Below are positions 1-9,425 of a DNA stretch of 41,855 nt, piece by piece (positions within the stretch are counted from its first letter, which is position 1; every line of letters starts with the position of its first letter). The notes beneath the pieces are model-generated. The model had not been told where the DNA came from and made no database searches. It saw only the letters and a list, made by a program, of their open reading frames with translations. The stretch comes from Methanolobus vulcani (lineage in GTDB: Archaea > Halobacteriota > Methanosarcinia > Methanosarcinales > Methanosarcinaceae): contig NZ_FNCA01000006.1 of NCBI RefSeq assembly GCF_900100715.1, positions 192,058-233,912 of the forward strand, written 5' to 3'. A program made the translations under genes and the position numbers.

Positions 1-118
1 ATACTTATATTAAAGCCAGCTAATGAGGGATTTGTCTGAAAAACATTGACTCCGGCTCATATCAGAGCAATATCAGAGTTCGATGTGACCTGACAAAAAT
101 AACGATGGAGGAAATGTA

Positions 119-253
119 ATGAGAGATACATGGATGACAATCGTGGGTCCGATATTGCTATTGTTTGCAATGTTCAGGGCTTTGCTACAGGTTTTACTGC
201 CTGAGCTACCCATCAATAATAACAAAGAAGCTCTAAAAGGAGGATATGAATGA
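119..253 (+). CDS. Small membrane protein (44 aa), unknown
   Basis: A 44-codon ORF opens with MRDTWMTIVGP and has one hydrophobic stretch (about residues 7-30) ending in a short polar tail. A strong ribosome binding site (GGAGG) lies 8 nt before the ATG. Its stop overlaps the start of the next micro-ORF in an ATGA arrangement, which is typical of translationally coupled genes. I do not recognise the family. The pair may be the tail of an operon that begins outside the window. Support comes only from the binding site, the coupling and the membrane-like composition. Confidence 0.5.
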   Translation: MRDTWMTIVGPILLLFAMFRALLQVLLPELPINNNKEALKGGYE

Positions 254-348
254 AACACAAGATCCTGAAAGGTGTGGCCTGTATGGCGGCAACAGCCGTT
301 TTACTAAAGGCTGTGTTACCTAAAAAGCACATTAAAGCTGAAGAATGA
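250..348 (+). CDS. Micro-ORF (32 aa), coupled to the preceding gene
   Basis: A 32-codon ORF (MKHKILKGVACMAATAVLLK...) overlaps the previous stop by 4 nt (ATGA) and has GGAGG 5 nt upstream. It looks like one short hydrophobic helix with basic residues at both ends. The family is not recognised. The coupling and binding site argue for real translation, but the length leaves this uncertain. Confidence 0.4.
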   Translation: MKHKILKGVACMAATAVLLKAVLPKKHIKAEE

Positions 349-576
349 TTTCAAAATAGGCAAAAGCGATTTGTTGTAAATTATCCACAATACCACCACC
401 CTGAGATAGCATATTTATCCTATCTCACAACCACCTTCTTATTGATTTTGAGAAGATGTTTTACATTATTTTCGGTTAAAGAAATCAGCTTGTTGTAAAT
501 TAGCCAGGCTGAACAATTACAAATAATCATATTTATGCAACTAATTTGATATAAATAATAATGCCAGGGAATTTTT

Positions 577-1981
577 ATGAAAAATTTAAAATTTTACATG
601 GTAATGGTTTTTCTTGTATTGCTGGTTTTTGCTTCCGGTTGTATCAGTACTCAGGAAGACCAAACATCCAGTGATTCTAATTCATCTGATGTGCAAATGG
701 GAGATGTACCGACTGGTAATATGACCCCACCTGATGGCGATGACCCCACCTGATGGAACTCAAGGCGGTGACATGGGTATGCCTCCTGGTGGGCAAAGTG
801 GTTCTTCCAGCGTAGATACCGGTACCGGAGCATACGTCTTAGCTGATGGAGAAGAGCTAACTGGAGGAACATGTACATCTTCAAATAATGATGAGAATGC
901 AATCAGAGCAGAAGGTGAAACTACTGCAACACTCAACGATGTAACCGTAGAGAAAACAGATGGTTCTGCATCAAGCAATGATGCTTCCAGTTTCTATGGT
1001 TTAAATGCTGCAATTCTTGCACTGGATAATGCAGTCCTTAACATCAATGGCGGTTCGGTTACAGCTACAACTGAAGGTTCAAATGGTGTTTTTGCATATG
1101 ATGGTGCAACAATTTACATTGAAGATACTGACGTTACTGTAACTGGTGGGAATGCCGGCGGTATCGAAGTTGCCGGTGGCGGAACGATGTATGCAACCAA
1201 CCTGAATGTACAATCAACAGTGAAAGCTGCAATACGCAGTGACCGTGGCGGCGGAACAATGATTGTTGATGGCGGAACATACACAACCAGTGGAAGCTCA
1301 GGTGCACCTGCAATTTACAGCACAGCAGATATTACAGTAAGCAACGCAACCCTTACAGCAGAAACTTCTGAAGCAGTTGTTGTTGAAGGATTGAATTCAG
1401 TTACGATTAACAATTGTGATGTGACAGGAGATATGGAAGGTGTATATGGCGATGAAAGTTCAGAGAACATTCATAATGTGATGTTATACCAGAGTATGTC
1501 CGGTGATGCAGAAGTCGGAACCAGTTCATTTACAATGACTGGCGGGTCTCTTGTGTCTAATAATGGAGATATGTTCTATGTCACAAATACTCACAGTATT
1601 ATCACGCTGAACAACGTTGACCTGACCCTTGCTGACGGAACAAATCTTATTGTGATCGCCGGTAATGATGGTTCAAGAGGTTGGGGAACCGAAGGTTCCA
1701 ATGGCGGTACCTGTGAAGTCGACTTTAATAAGCAAACTGCAACAGGTAACATAACGGTTGATTCAATTTCTGAAATGACCCTGTCAATATCAGATGGATC
1801 TTCATACACTGGTACAATAAATCCAGACGGAACAGCAGCTTCAGTGCTTTCTGTAACCATCGATGATACAAGCACATGGACTCTTACCGGTGACAGCTAT
1901 GTTACAGAACTCAGTGGAACCACAGACAACATTGACTTGAACGGTTACACATTGTATGTAAACGGAGTTGCTTTTGAGTAA
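577..1981 (+). pseudogene. Surface lipoprotein with beta-helix domain, split by a 19-bp duplication
   Basis: The first frame (577-753) encodes a lipoprotein signal: MKNLKF, a hydrophobic core, then lipobox ASGC (Cys about residue 22) and a Ser/Asp-rich linker. It stops at TGA 751-753. A second frame (734/740-1981) encodes about 410 residues rich in Gly, Thr, Asn and Asp with repeated rungs (INGGSVTA, MTGGSL, DGGTYTTSGSSG), typical of right-handed beta-helix surface proteins. The 19-bp unit ATGACCCCACCTGATGGCG is present at 721-739 and its first 17 bases recur at 740-756. Removing one 19-bp unit fuses the frames into a 461-aa lipoprotein. The gene is therefore either a recent frameshift pseudogene or a phase-OFF allele. 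A TATA-like ATAAATA lies at 551-557, so the transcript could be nearly leaderless. The substrate is unknown. Confidence 0.8.
721..756 (+). repeat. 19-bp tandem direct repeat causing a frameshift
   Basis: The 17-base sequence ATGACCCCACCTGATGG occurs at 721-737 and again at 740-756, a period of 19. Because 19 is not a multiple of 3, the second copy moves the downstream beta-helix reading frame out of phase with the signal peptide. Confidence 0.95.
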
Positions 1982-1995
1982 GTCTATTGAGAATG

Positions 1996-2030
1996 GAGGA
2001 GGAAGTTTCTCCTCTATTATTTTTATTTTT
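1996..2030 (+). terminator. Terminator after the beta-helix gene
   Basis: An imperfect hairpin (GAGGAGG side 1996-2003, TTCTCCTC side 2007-2014) begins 15 nt after the stop codon. The T-rich run ATTATTTTTATTTTT follows it directly. Confidence 0.6.
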
Positions 2031-2521
2031 GCTATTATCCTAGGCGTTTCTATTCTGATATATGCAAAACAGCGGGTAGTTGCGTTGTTATCTGTTTGCA
2101 AATAGATAGATTCAGGTAATGAATAACTGGAATTATCCCGAAGGGTCCGGCGAAGCCGGCGTTTTCCCACAGGAAGAAACAAAATAATCTGCCATAATAC
2201 TCGGAAAACTTTCTTTACAGCCCTTCTGTATAATTATCAGCATAAATGCAACAATCTTCTGTACGGCATTATAGGAACGTGCCGCCTACGGCGGATGGTC
2301 GCATCGTTCTTTTGTATCAATAATTTTCTGCAGGTATTATTAGAAACACAGAGGAGCAGGGAACAATAAGTTTGACTAATCGGAAAAAAGATGAATATGA
2401 AATATATTTCCTTCAACTCTTTCTCTGCATAAATAAGAGACAAAAAACTGTACACTTTTATCTTAAAACTCAGTAATTTCTGTCAAAAACTTTATTCATC
2501 ATAGTATCCTGAGTAAAAGGC
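2031..2521. other. Intergenic stretch with two GC-rich hairpins
   Basis: I see no credible gene here. Two GC-rich stem-loops stand out against the A+T-rich background. One is CCGGC-gaa-GCCGG at 2147-2159. The other spans 2275-2309, with outer GAACG/CGTTC and inner CCGCC-tac-GGCGG, followed by TTTTG. Either could be a terminator or a small palindromic repeat. The region upstream of the RsgA gene also contains several A/T runs, but I cannot assign a promoter with confidence. Confidence 0.4.
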
Positions 2522-3625
2522 ATGAATGATGAATACGGTAACAAAAGAAGTGATACTTCAGACATTGATGTCATTCCTGGCTGGAACAACTCACTGGCAT
2601 CTGCTTTTTCAGTCTATAAAGGCCCTTATATTCCAGGCAGGATTGCAACCCAGCATAAAACGGTCTTCAATATCCTTACTGAAAAAGGAGAGATACAGGC
2701 AGCAATATCAGGAGCAATGCGTAAGGTTGGCAAGCATCCTGTTGTCGGGGACTTTGTGGTGCTTCTCGACCAGAGTGACATAGGTTCATACACCATCGTG
2801 GATATTCTCCCGCGAACATCCTGTCTTTCCAGAGGTTCTGCAGGTGATTCCGGTGAAGAGCAATTGATAGCTGCAAATATTGATACGATCTTCATCGTCA
2901 CAGCAGTAGGGCATGATCTTAACGTGCGAAGACTTGAAAGATATCTAACTATCGTTCACTCATCCGGTGCAAGGCCAGTTATTGTCATTAACAAGATCGA
3001 TCTTGCTAAAGACCTGCCGGATGATGAGCTGGAAACGATACAGGAAATAAGAGATATCGCAGATGATGTTCCGGTGATAACTCTCAGTGCTCTTACAAGT
3101 ACTGATCTGGAAAAGCTGGACCCTTTCATGAATCCAGGCGAAACGATAGCACTCATCGGTTCCTCAGGTGTTGGCAAATCCACCCTCATCAATGCTCTTT
3201 TAGGTCATGATATCCAGAAGACATTAAGTGTACGTGAAGATGACGATAAAGGACGACACACCACTACTGTAAGACAGCTTTTCACTCTCCCGAATGGCAC
3301 AATATTCATCGACAACCCCGGCATTCGCGAGATCCAGCTTGGAGATTCGTCCGATGGCATCGACAGGACCTTTTCCGATATTGCCGAACTTGCCCTAAAT
3401 TGCCGTTTCAAGGATTGCACTCACCGGAACGAGCCACACTGTGCCGTCAGAAAAGCAGTCGATGATGGCATCATAACTCAGGAAAGGTTCGAAAGCTATC
3501 ATAAGCTCAGCGATGAGCTAGCCTTCCAGGCAGACAAGGCTGAGATCGGTCTGAAGGGAGTTGAGAAGAAAAAGTGGAAAGGGGTAGCTATTGCTAGGAA
3601 GTATGTTAAGTCTAAGGAACAGTGA
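2522..3625 (+). CDS. rsgA: Ribosome small-subunit-dependent GTPase RsgA (YjeQ)
   Basis: A 367-aa circularly permuted GTPase. The order of motifs is diagnostic: an OB-like N-terminal domain (about 30-110), then G4 NKID (about 156-159), G1 P-loop GSSGVGKST (about 213-221), and G3 DNPG (about 263-266). The C-terminal zinc knuckle carries Cys/His residues ([13 protein letters not shown], about 293-308). The family acts in 30S subunit maturation and is mainly bacterial, though methanogens carry it. The ATG at 2522 follows AAAAGG. The C-terminus is basic ([14 protein letters not shown]), consistent with rRNA contact. It has no same-strand neighbour in an operon. Confidence 0.93.
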   Translation: MNDEYGNKRSDTSDIDVIPGWNNSLASAFSVYKGPYIPGRIATQHKTVFNILTEKGEIQAAISGAMRKVGKHPVVGDFVVLLDQSDIGSYTIVDILPRTSCLSRGSAGDSGEEQLIAANIDTIFIVTAVGHDLNVRRLERYLTIVHSSGARPVIVINKIDLAKDLPDDELETIQEIRDIADDVPVITLSALTSTDLEKLDPFMNPGETIALIGSSGVGKSTLINALLGHDIQKTLSVREDDDKGRHTTTVRQLFTLPNGTIFIDNPGIREIQLGDSSDGIDRTFSDIAELALNCRFKDCTHRNEPHCAVRKAVDDGIITQERFESYHKLSDELAFQADKAEIGLKGVEKKKWKGVAIARKYVKSKEQ

Positions 3626-3669
3626 TGTTTGATAGAATATAAAATAACTTCCGGGGTAATCTGTGATTT

Positions 3670-5172
3670 CTATCTCTTATTTTTTGCTTTCAGAATCTGA
3701 CCTTTTTTAGTTAACCTGTATTTTTGCATACGGCTTGTGGGTTTATCCGGAATGGTCATTTCGATAATTCCAGATTCCAGTGCAGGCAAAAGATAGTGTT
3801 TTCTAAAGTGTTCACTATTTTTCAAGCTTAGAGCATCCTGAAGTTCTTTTCTAGTCATTTCACCAACGATGGTATTAACCAGAATATCTTCCGTGGTGAC
3901 TTCCGTGGTGACTTCCGTGGTGACTTCCGTGGTGACTTCCGTGGTGACTTCGTTAGCTTTACTTTTTCTGCGAAGGACAAGCACGAAAGAACCATCATCC
4001 AATATGAATTCCGGTTCGTTAAGGTCGTGTTTTTTGCAAAGCTGAATCATGTCCAGTGTACCTGTTCCTGCTTTTTCAATATATTTTGCCAGAAACAGGG
4101 GTTCAGCAATAAGAGGATTGGCAGGGTGAGATGCATGAGGTTTGCGCAGACTTTCCAGAGATAAGGATGGTGGCAACCCTCCGGGGTTCCATATTTCAAG
4201 GCGGTCGGCAAATAGCATAACCTGTACACTTGCGTTGCTGGTATAATCCTTATGTGCAATAGCATTGACAATTCCTTCAGCTACAACCGCCTGTGGAATA
4301 TCATATTCCACTGGAGCTTCCGGTCCCTGATCTCTTGTGCCTACGGAACGTGTAAGTTTTGACATCACAAAATCTACGGATTGGTCTACAAGATCAAAGA
4401 CTGTTCCTCTATAAATTTGATAGGATGGGATAGGTTTCTGAATTTCCGTACCGTGAAAATGCAGACATTTTACTTCAGATGTTATTAAGAATCTCTGAGG
4501 TGATTTGCCAAACAGAAGTATTGCAGCGTTTGATGGCATTTCCCTATCCATTAGGTTGAGATGTTTCAGGGCATCTGAAACGGAGATATTTTCATGGAGT
4601 GCATATTCTCTGGCACTCCGTGCTCTTGCAATGAACCAGTTAATCTTTTCCGGAGAAATGTCTTCAAGTGTTGCATCAGGACACGCAGATGCATCGAAAG
4701 GTCCGGTAATTATTGATCCTTTGTCTTCAAGATATTGTACTAATGCTGCATAGGCAGAAGCATTCAGTTCCGGCTGGCTTGAGAAACGGCGGCGTACTAG
4801 CTGTTTTTCGGCTATGGATATAAGTTTCTCCATTTTAGGATGCCTTACAACAGAACTGCTACCTTTCACAAAAACAAATCTTGGTTTGGATAATTTAGTA
4901 GCTTTGTCAAATTCCCTCTGAGTAGGTGAAAGTCCTTCGTCATCTTCTGAGCCATACTGTTCACCAAACAGAGAAATGTAGATGTCGCAGTGTTTCACTT
5001 CATCCAGATATACTTCATCTGCCTTCCTGTCAATTGCAGGCAGATTCTCAAACATGAAAACATCAAAGAAACGCCTGAGCAAAGCGTCACCACTAATAAA
5101 CTCAAATAGAGATTTGCGTTCGTCTGCAAACTCTTTCTGGACACTGCTGATGAAGATGGTGAGCCTATTCAT
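3670..5172 (-). CDS. DUF4062 plus RecG-C/AAA_4-like putative regulator
   Basis: A 500-aa protein. The N-terminus (about 1-105: RLTIFISSVQKEFADERK, CDIYISLFGEQYG, SPTQREFDKA) matches DUF4062, a domain often found in signalling or defence-like proteins. The centre (about 180-405) resembles the Schlafen/AlbA-associated, RecG C-terminal-like region (GIVNAIAHKDY, LEIWNPGGLPP, NPLIAEPLFLAKYIEKAGTG). An EVTT repeat follows, then a winged-helix-like tail (MTRKELQDALSL, HFRKHYLLPAL). Similar proteins are annotated as putative transcriptional regulators or ATP-dependent DNA-binding proteins; the biological role is not established. It lies on the same strand as the next pentapeptide-repeat gene. The start MNRLTIF is the natural N-terminus of the DUF4062 fold. 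Confidence 0.8.
   Translation of the reverse strand: MNRLTIFISSVQKEFADERKSLFEFISGDALLRRFFDVFMFENLPAIDRKADEVYLDEVKHCDIYISLFGEQYGSEDDEGLSPTQREFDKATKLSKPRFVFVKGSSSVVRHPKMEKLISIAEKQLVRRRFSSQPELNASAYAALVQYLEDKGSIITGPFDASACPDATLEDISPEKINWFIARARSAREYALHENISVSDALKHLNLMDREMPSNAAILLFGKSPQRFLITSEVKCLHFHGTEIQKPIPSYQIYRGTVFDLVDQSVDFVMSKLTRSVGTRDQGPEAPVEYDIPQAVVAEGIVNAIAHKDYTSNASVQVMLFADRLEIWNPGGLPPSLSLESLRKPHASHPANPLIAEPLFLAKYIEKAGTGTLDMIQLCKKHDLNEPEFILDDGSFVLVLRRKSKANEVTTEVTTEVTTEVTTEVTTEDILVNTIVGEMTRKELQDALSLKNSEHFRKHYLLPALESGIIEMTIPDKPTSRMQKYRLTKKGQILKAKNKR
3889..3952 (-). repeat. 12-bp tandem repeat encoding (EVTT)n
   Basis: Five head-to-tail copies of a 12-bp unit (CCGTGGTGACTT on the plus strand) occupy 3891-3950. 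They encode an in-frame VTTE repeat between the ATPase-like core and the winged-helix tail. The copies are identical, so array length probably varies between strains while the frame is kept. Confidence 0.95.
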
Positions 5173-5250
5173 TTGAAGTTACTTCCATGATGGGAATTGA
5201 TTAAAGATTTATTGATTATGAATATTTGAACTATTTTATAGTAAAACGAA

Positions 5251-6528
5251 TTAGTCATTTTGTTTTACAAAAAGATATGGGGCTTTTTCTTTCAATTGTC
5301 TAAGCAAGTCTTCGTCAAATTTTGCTTCATAAAGAGTTTTGGCTTTTATCAACTGCTTGACAGATAAGCCTCTTGCTTTTCTAAAGTCAGTTTCTCTTAA
5401 ATCAGCTTCTTCAAAATTTGCGTTCGAAAAATATGTCCCTTCAAAGCTAGTCTTTTGGCAGTCTGCATTTTTAAAAGTTGCTCCTGCAAATTGTGCATTT
5501 TTTACACTTGCATTTTTAATTATTGTGTTTGTCAAATCAGCCTCAACAAATATTGATTCTGTTAAATTTGCATTTGACAAATCAGAATTGTTTAATTCCG
5601 CAAATAGAAATGTAGATCTTTCCAAATCAGCCTCTACAAATTTACCTCCCCAGATATAGCTATCAACAAAAGATGCATATTTTAGTTTTGAAGAATTGAA
5701 ATTAGCATATTGCAAATAAGAATAACTAAAATCAAGGACATTATGTTCATTTTCAGATTCATTATTTCTCCAATTGATAACCTCAATAATCGATCTAATT
5801 TCTATTGGAAGAATGTCATCGATTCCAGAGTCATCTGCCAATTTACGAGGTGAATTTTCTCTGATATACGCAGTTAATATTTCCATAATTGACCAGTGAT
5901 CTTTCTCAGAATCTTTGGCAATTCTTTCTAATGCATATATTCCACCAAGTCTAATTTCAGTTTTATCACTACCTAAGTGTTCAACTGCTCTGGTGAAACG
6001 TTCAGTAATTTGGCCTTCTTCAAGAATCAACACATTTTTTTCAGTAGCAGATACTCTTCTCCAAGTAAAATAAACTCCAGCAAATAAAACAATACCACCA
6101 AGTATTTGAACCAATGTTACTCTAAATGCATTTTCAAGCTCAGCTAGTTCTTTACTGTTAAGATTATAGCTATATTTCTCCAATTGAATAGCTGGACCTT
6201 TCCATAGTAAAATAATTGAAATTACAAACAAGGTAATCATAATGGTTGTTTTGTAATTTGACAAGAAAGCAGACAATTTAGACTCAATAGCTTTTAATTT
6301 TAATTCAGGGAGTAGAGCTCTGTTGATGTATTTTATGTAGATAAACCCAATAACAAATTCGGCTATTAGCAGTATTATAGATATTTTTGTAATGTGATTA
6401 TGCATATAAGAAAATAAAATTAAGTATTCATTTCCAACAAGGTTGAAACTTAGTATAAAGACGGTGAAGGTAAATAATAGACTAAATAGGATTGTTTTTG
6501 CTAATTTTCTATTATTGTCGGAAGTCAC
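5251..6528 (-). CDS. Membrane-anchored pentapeptide-repeat protein
   Basis: A 425-aa protein with about four predicted transmembrane segments in the first 165 residues (around 10-30, 42-65, 92-112 and 140-160). A cytoplasmic linker follows (ITERFTRAVEHLGSDK, IRLGGIYALERIA), a module commonly seen in this class. The C-terminal ~150 residues are a pentapeptide-repeat beta-helix with the A(D/N)LXX rhythm (NSDLSNANLTES, VEADLTNT, FEEADLRETDF). Pentapeptide solenoids are usually protein-binding scaffolds; the partner here is unknown. It lies 78 nt upstream of the DUF4062 gene on the same strand. Its base composition is more A+T-rich than most neighbours, which may indicate acquisition. Confidence 0.85.
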   Translation of the reverse strand: MTSDNNRKLAKTILFSLLFTFTVFILSFNLVGNEYLILFSYMHNHITKISIILLIAEFVIGFIYIKYINRALLPELKLKAIESKLSAFLSNYKTTIMITLFVISIILLWKGPAIQLEKYSYNLNSKELAELENAFRVTLVQILGGIVLFAGVYFTWRRVSATEKNVLILEEGQITERFTRAVEHLGSDKTEIRLGGIYALERIAKDSEKDHWSIMEILTAYIRENSPRKLADDSGIDDILPIEIRSIIEVINWRNNESENEHNVLDFSYSYLQYANFNSSKLKYASFVDSYIWGGKFVEADLERSTFLFAELNNSDLSNANLTESIFVEADLTNTIIKNASVKNAQFAGATFKNADCQKTSFEGTYFSNANFEEADLRETDFRKARGLSVKQLIKAKTLYEAKFDEDLLRQLKEKAPYLFVKQND

Positions 6529-6606
6529 AATTAAACAAATGTATCAATATATTTCAAATTAACTACTCAAAAACAATAATAATCCTTTAATGATATCTCT
6601 TTCAAT

Positions 6607-6763
6607 CCTTACTAATATCAAACTCTACCATAACTCCTACCTTACCTGAAGTACCTGTACTAGTGGTAGTGTTAAACACTTGAGCAAGACAATCAAACCA
6701 ATTCTGGTTCAAGTACGCTGTTTGTGATTACTTTATAAATAATGTATCTTGTGCCGGAATTTC
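6607..6763 (+). promoter_or_regulatory. Duplicated promoter module, copy R1
   Basis: About 157 bp that recur with substitutions at 7401-7567. Shared blocks include TAGTGGTAGTGTTAAAC (6661-6677), the inverted repeat ACTTGAGC...GTTCAAGT, and TGTATC.TGTGCCGG. A TATA-like TTTATAAAT lies at 6732-6740, so the inverted repeat sits upstream of the core promoter and is more likely a protein-binding site than an RNA structure. It precedes the 172-aa membrane protein gene. Confidence 0.65.
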
Positions 6764-6832
6764 TACTCACCTCACAACACCAATTTTACCCATAACCAAA
6801 AACATATATGCCAACCCAGCAAAAACATTATT

Positions 6833-7351
6833 ATGAAGACCATAAACAAACTTAGAATTCTTTATCCGGTGTGGACTGTCATAAGCATGTTTTCATTGCT
6901 ATATGCACCGACACTCGCCAGCGACTCTACACTCTTCAAAGTTGGTCAGTTGGGTCAGATCGTTGTACAGGTGTTTCAGATAGTGATTGCTTTATTGCTG
7001 TATAAATTATTCATGGATACCGACAAGGAACAGGCATCGCTGATAGTTATATTCGGTCTTTTAGGAGTTCCTTTCTCATTGATGGCACTATTCATTCCCG
7101 ATGCAATACACTTAGCAGAGGTCTTCTGGGGACTGTGGCTTATACCTATCGGCACGTTAGTTATCAGATCGGGAATGTTCCCAAAATGGATAGGATACCT
7201 GTTATATGTCGGATCCTTAGGATACCTGGGAGCAACGGTCTCATATTTCCTGATAGGATATGTGCCCTCCTTTGTTGATATCTTCACTATGGGGGAAATT
7301 ATCTGGGTGTTATGGATAACCTTTGTGGGTGCAAGAGAAATCCGGAATTGA
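6833..7351 (+). CDS. Small polytopic membrane protein (DUF4386-like)
   Basis: A 172-aa hydrophobic protein (MKTINKLRILYPVWTVISMF...) with about five to six transmembrane segments. It resembles the DUF4386 group of uncharacterised membrane proteins (GLWLIPIGTLVIRSGMFPKWIGYLL is similar to that family). The ATG at 6833 is chosen because the reading frame upstream begins at a TTG inside the conserved promoter module R1, and the translated leader there (CRNFYSPHN...) has no membrane character. There is no strong ribosome binding site. The gene is bracketed by the two copies of the promoter module, so it may be co-regulated with the downstream ThDP enzyme. Confidence 0.75.
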   Translation: MKTINKLRILYPVWTVISMFSLLYAPTLASDSTLFKVGQLGQIVVQVFQIVIALLLYKLFMDTDKEQASLIVIFGLLGVPFSLMALFIPDAIHLAEVFWGLWLIPIGTLVIRSGMFPKWIGYLLYVGSLGYLGATVSYFLIGYVPSFVDIFTMGEIIWVLWITFVGAREIRN

Positions 7352-7400
7352 TTGCGAATGGGGATTTTATTCAATAGCCTTAAATATCACTTCCTCTAAT

Positions 7401-7567
7401 CCTAAGTTAATGTCAAACCCTACCACAACTCACACTGTGACTTTAGTGTCTGTGTCCTTAGTAGTGGTAGTGTTAAACGCTTGAGCACGATAATCGAAAC
7501 TTTTCTGGCTCAAGTGCACTGTTTTTTGGTTACTTTACTGATTAGTGTATCCTGTGCCGGGATCGTT
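7401..7567 (+). promoter_or_regulatory. Duplicated promoter module, copy R2
   Basis: Second copy of the R1 module, placed directly before the ThDP enzyme gene. The block TAGTGGTAGTGTTAAAC is identical (7462-7478). The inverted repeat reads GCTTGAGC...GCTCAAGT, with changes that keep pairing relative to R1 (A-T to G-T, and G-T to G-C). The TATA-like segment is weaker here (TTACTTTACTGATTAG). Confidence 0.65.
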
Positions 7568-7586
7568 TCTTTCACGGAGAATTACA

Positions 7587-9311
7587 ATGGAAGAAATGAA
7601 TGGAGCAGAAATATTAGTTAAAAGTCTGGAGGACCTCGGGGTCAAACAAATATTCGGTTACACCGGAGCGGCAATACTTCCGGTATTCCATGCCCTTGAA
7701 AAGAGTGACATCGATATAGTCATCAACTCCAACGAGCAGTCAGCAGCCTTCAGTGCAGCCGGTTATTCCCGGTCAAGCAACGAGGTCGGTGTTGCCATAG
7801 TCACATCCGGACCTGCAATAACCAACACACTCACAAGTGTTGCCGATGCCTATGGTGACAGCATTCCCCTGCTGGTCTTTGCAGGGCAGGTCCCTGAGCA
7901 TAAGATAGGCACCGACTCATTCCAGCATATCAATGTCCAGGGCATCTTCGGTGAAGCCGCCAAGAAGGTCATGCTGGTCTCAAACGACGATGACCTCGAG
8001 TCAATAATTAAGGACGCCTACTTTTTTGCAAAATCCGGAAAACCAGGGCCTGTTGTCATAGATATACCACTGGACAAACAGCAGAAAATGCACGAATACC
8101 AGGACATGAACATCATGAGGTTCGAAGAAAGCTACCATGATGACCGCCATCTCTGCGAAGAACAATGCGAGGAATTCTTCCAGTTGTTCCTGAACTCAAA
8201 AAGACCGCTTCTATATCTGGGAGGAGGTCTCAATTCTGAAGCCGGAAGTCATGCAATCCGTGAGTTCAATAATTACTTCAGGATACCCTCAGTCAACACT
8301 CTCATGGCAAAAGGAGTCCTCGATGGCCGGGATGACCTCAACCTCGGAATGCTCGGGATGTTCGGAACACCCTATGCGAACATGCTCATACAGGAGAATG
8401 ATTTCTTCTTCGCCATCGGTGTTCGCTGGGATGACAGGGTTGCGGAAAAGGTCGGTTTTGCAATAGGCACAGACATAGCCTACATCGATATCAATCCCGA
8501 GAAGATGCACCAGATAAAGATTGAAAGAGGACCTAAATTCTCATTTATCGGAGATGCTGCCACAGTCATTATGGACCTGTTGAATTATGCTAAAAAGCAC
8601 AACATCGCTTTGAACATTTTGAAGTGGCAGGAGCGTGCCAGATTCCTGAAGAGGTCCTGGCCACTGGATTACAACCGGCAGTCCGATCATATCCAGTCTG
8701 CTGAGGTCATGTCGCTGTTGTCTAACTATATCGATGGTAACACAAAGATAACCACAGGTGTCGGCAACCACCAGATGCTTGCAGCACAGCATCTTCCAAT
8801 GCAGAAAGCAAAGTCCTTCATGAGTTCAGGTTCCTTTGGAACAATGGGCTTCTCCATGCCAACATCAATCGGTGTCCATTATGCCAATCCTGATGCAAGG
8901 GTTATAGCAATTGATGGTGACGGCAGCCTGAGGATGAATCTTGGAGAACTGCACACAATTGCATCACTGAACCTTCCGATTAAGATACTCATGCTGAACA
9001 ACAGGAGTGACGGAATGGTCCTGAACCTGCAGGACGCAGCTTATGATGGTAAAAGGACCGGAACACAGCGACCAAAGGATGTTCACTTCGCTGAGATCGC
9101 AGGGTCTTTCGGTTTTGCTTTTGCAGAAAGGATATCTGACAGGAAAGACCTGAAAGATGGAATGGAAGCTTTCCTGAATTCAGAAGGACCATGTTTCCTT
9201 GAGATCTGCACGGACAGGGAAGAAGTTCTTTATCCGAAGGTTCCGGCTGGTGGCGCTTACAAAGACATGATACTTGGTCCGTATATTAAGCAGGTTTCAG
9301 ATGGTTCCTAA
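7587..9311 (+). CDS. Acetolactate-synthase-like ThDP-dependent enzyme
   Basis: A 574-aa ThDP enzyme of the acetolactate synthase/pyruvate oxidase superfamily. The N-terminal PYR domain has FGYTGAAILPVF and the cofactor-activating Glu in NSNEQSAAF (Glu about 50). The central domain follows (LYLGGGLN...). The C-terminal PP domain carries the ThDP/Mg motif GDGSLRMN...NNRSDGM (from about residue 443). The ATG at 7587 has GGAGA 7 nt upstream; the frame extends back into the promoter module via GTG but without support. The acceptor-site signature differs enough from a standard IlvB that I do not name a substrate, and no IlvN-type regulatory subunit is adjacent. Options are acetolactate synthase or another 2-oxoacid decarboxylase/carboligase. 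Confidence 0.85.
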   Translation: MEEMNGAEILVKSLEDLGVKQIFGYTGAAILPVFHALEKSDIDIVINSNEQSAAFSAAGYSRSSNEVGVAIVTSGPAITNTLTSVADAYGDSIPLLVFAGQVPEHKIGTDSFQHINVQGIFGEAAKKVMLVSNDDDLESIIKDAYFFAKSGKPGPVVIDIPLDKQQKMHEYQDMNIMRFEESYHDDRHLCEEQCEEFFQLFLNSKRPLLYLGGGLNSEAGSHAIREFNNYFRIPSVNTLMAKGVLDGRDDLNLGMLGMFGTPYANMLIQENDFFFAIGVRWDDRVAEKVGFAIGTDIAYIDINPEKMHQIKIERGPKFSFIGDAATVIMDLLNYAKKHNIALNILKWQERARFLKRSWPLDYNRQSDHIQSAEVMSLLSNYIDGNTKITTGVGNHQMLAAQHLPMQKAKSFMSSGSFGTMGFSMPTSIGVHYANPDARVIAIDGDGSLRMNLGELHTIASLNLPIKILMLNNRSDGMVLNLQDAAYDGKRTGTQRPKDVHFAEIAGSFGFAFAERISDRKDLKDGMEAFLNSEGPCFLEICTDREEVLYPKVPAGGAYKDMILGPYIKQVSDGS

Positions 9312-9425
9312 TAAGATGTGGATATTTGGAACTGAAACTAAAAAAAGCATAAGTCTTGAAATGAAACTGAGAGGTAAAAGAGGAAAGCTGACCCAAACGT
9401 TAGCATCCTCTCACTTAATTTGGAT

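Noticed and set aside
5339-5659. A 106-codon plus-strand ORF
   Set aside because: It is antisense to the pentapeptide repeats, whose periodic composition creates long open shadow frames.
7545-7586. N-terminal extension of the ThDP enzyme from a GTG
   Set aside because: The extension lies in the duplicated promoter module; ATG 7587 has a clear ribosome binding site.
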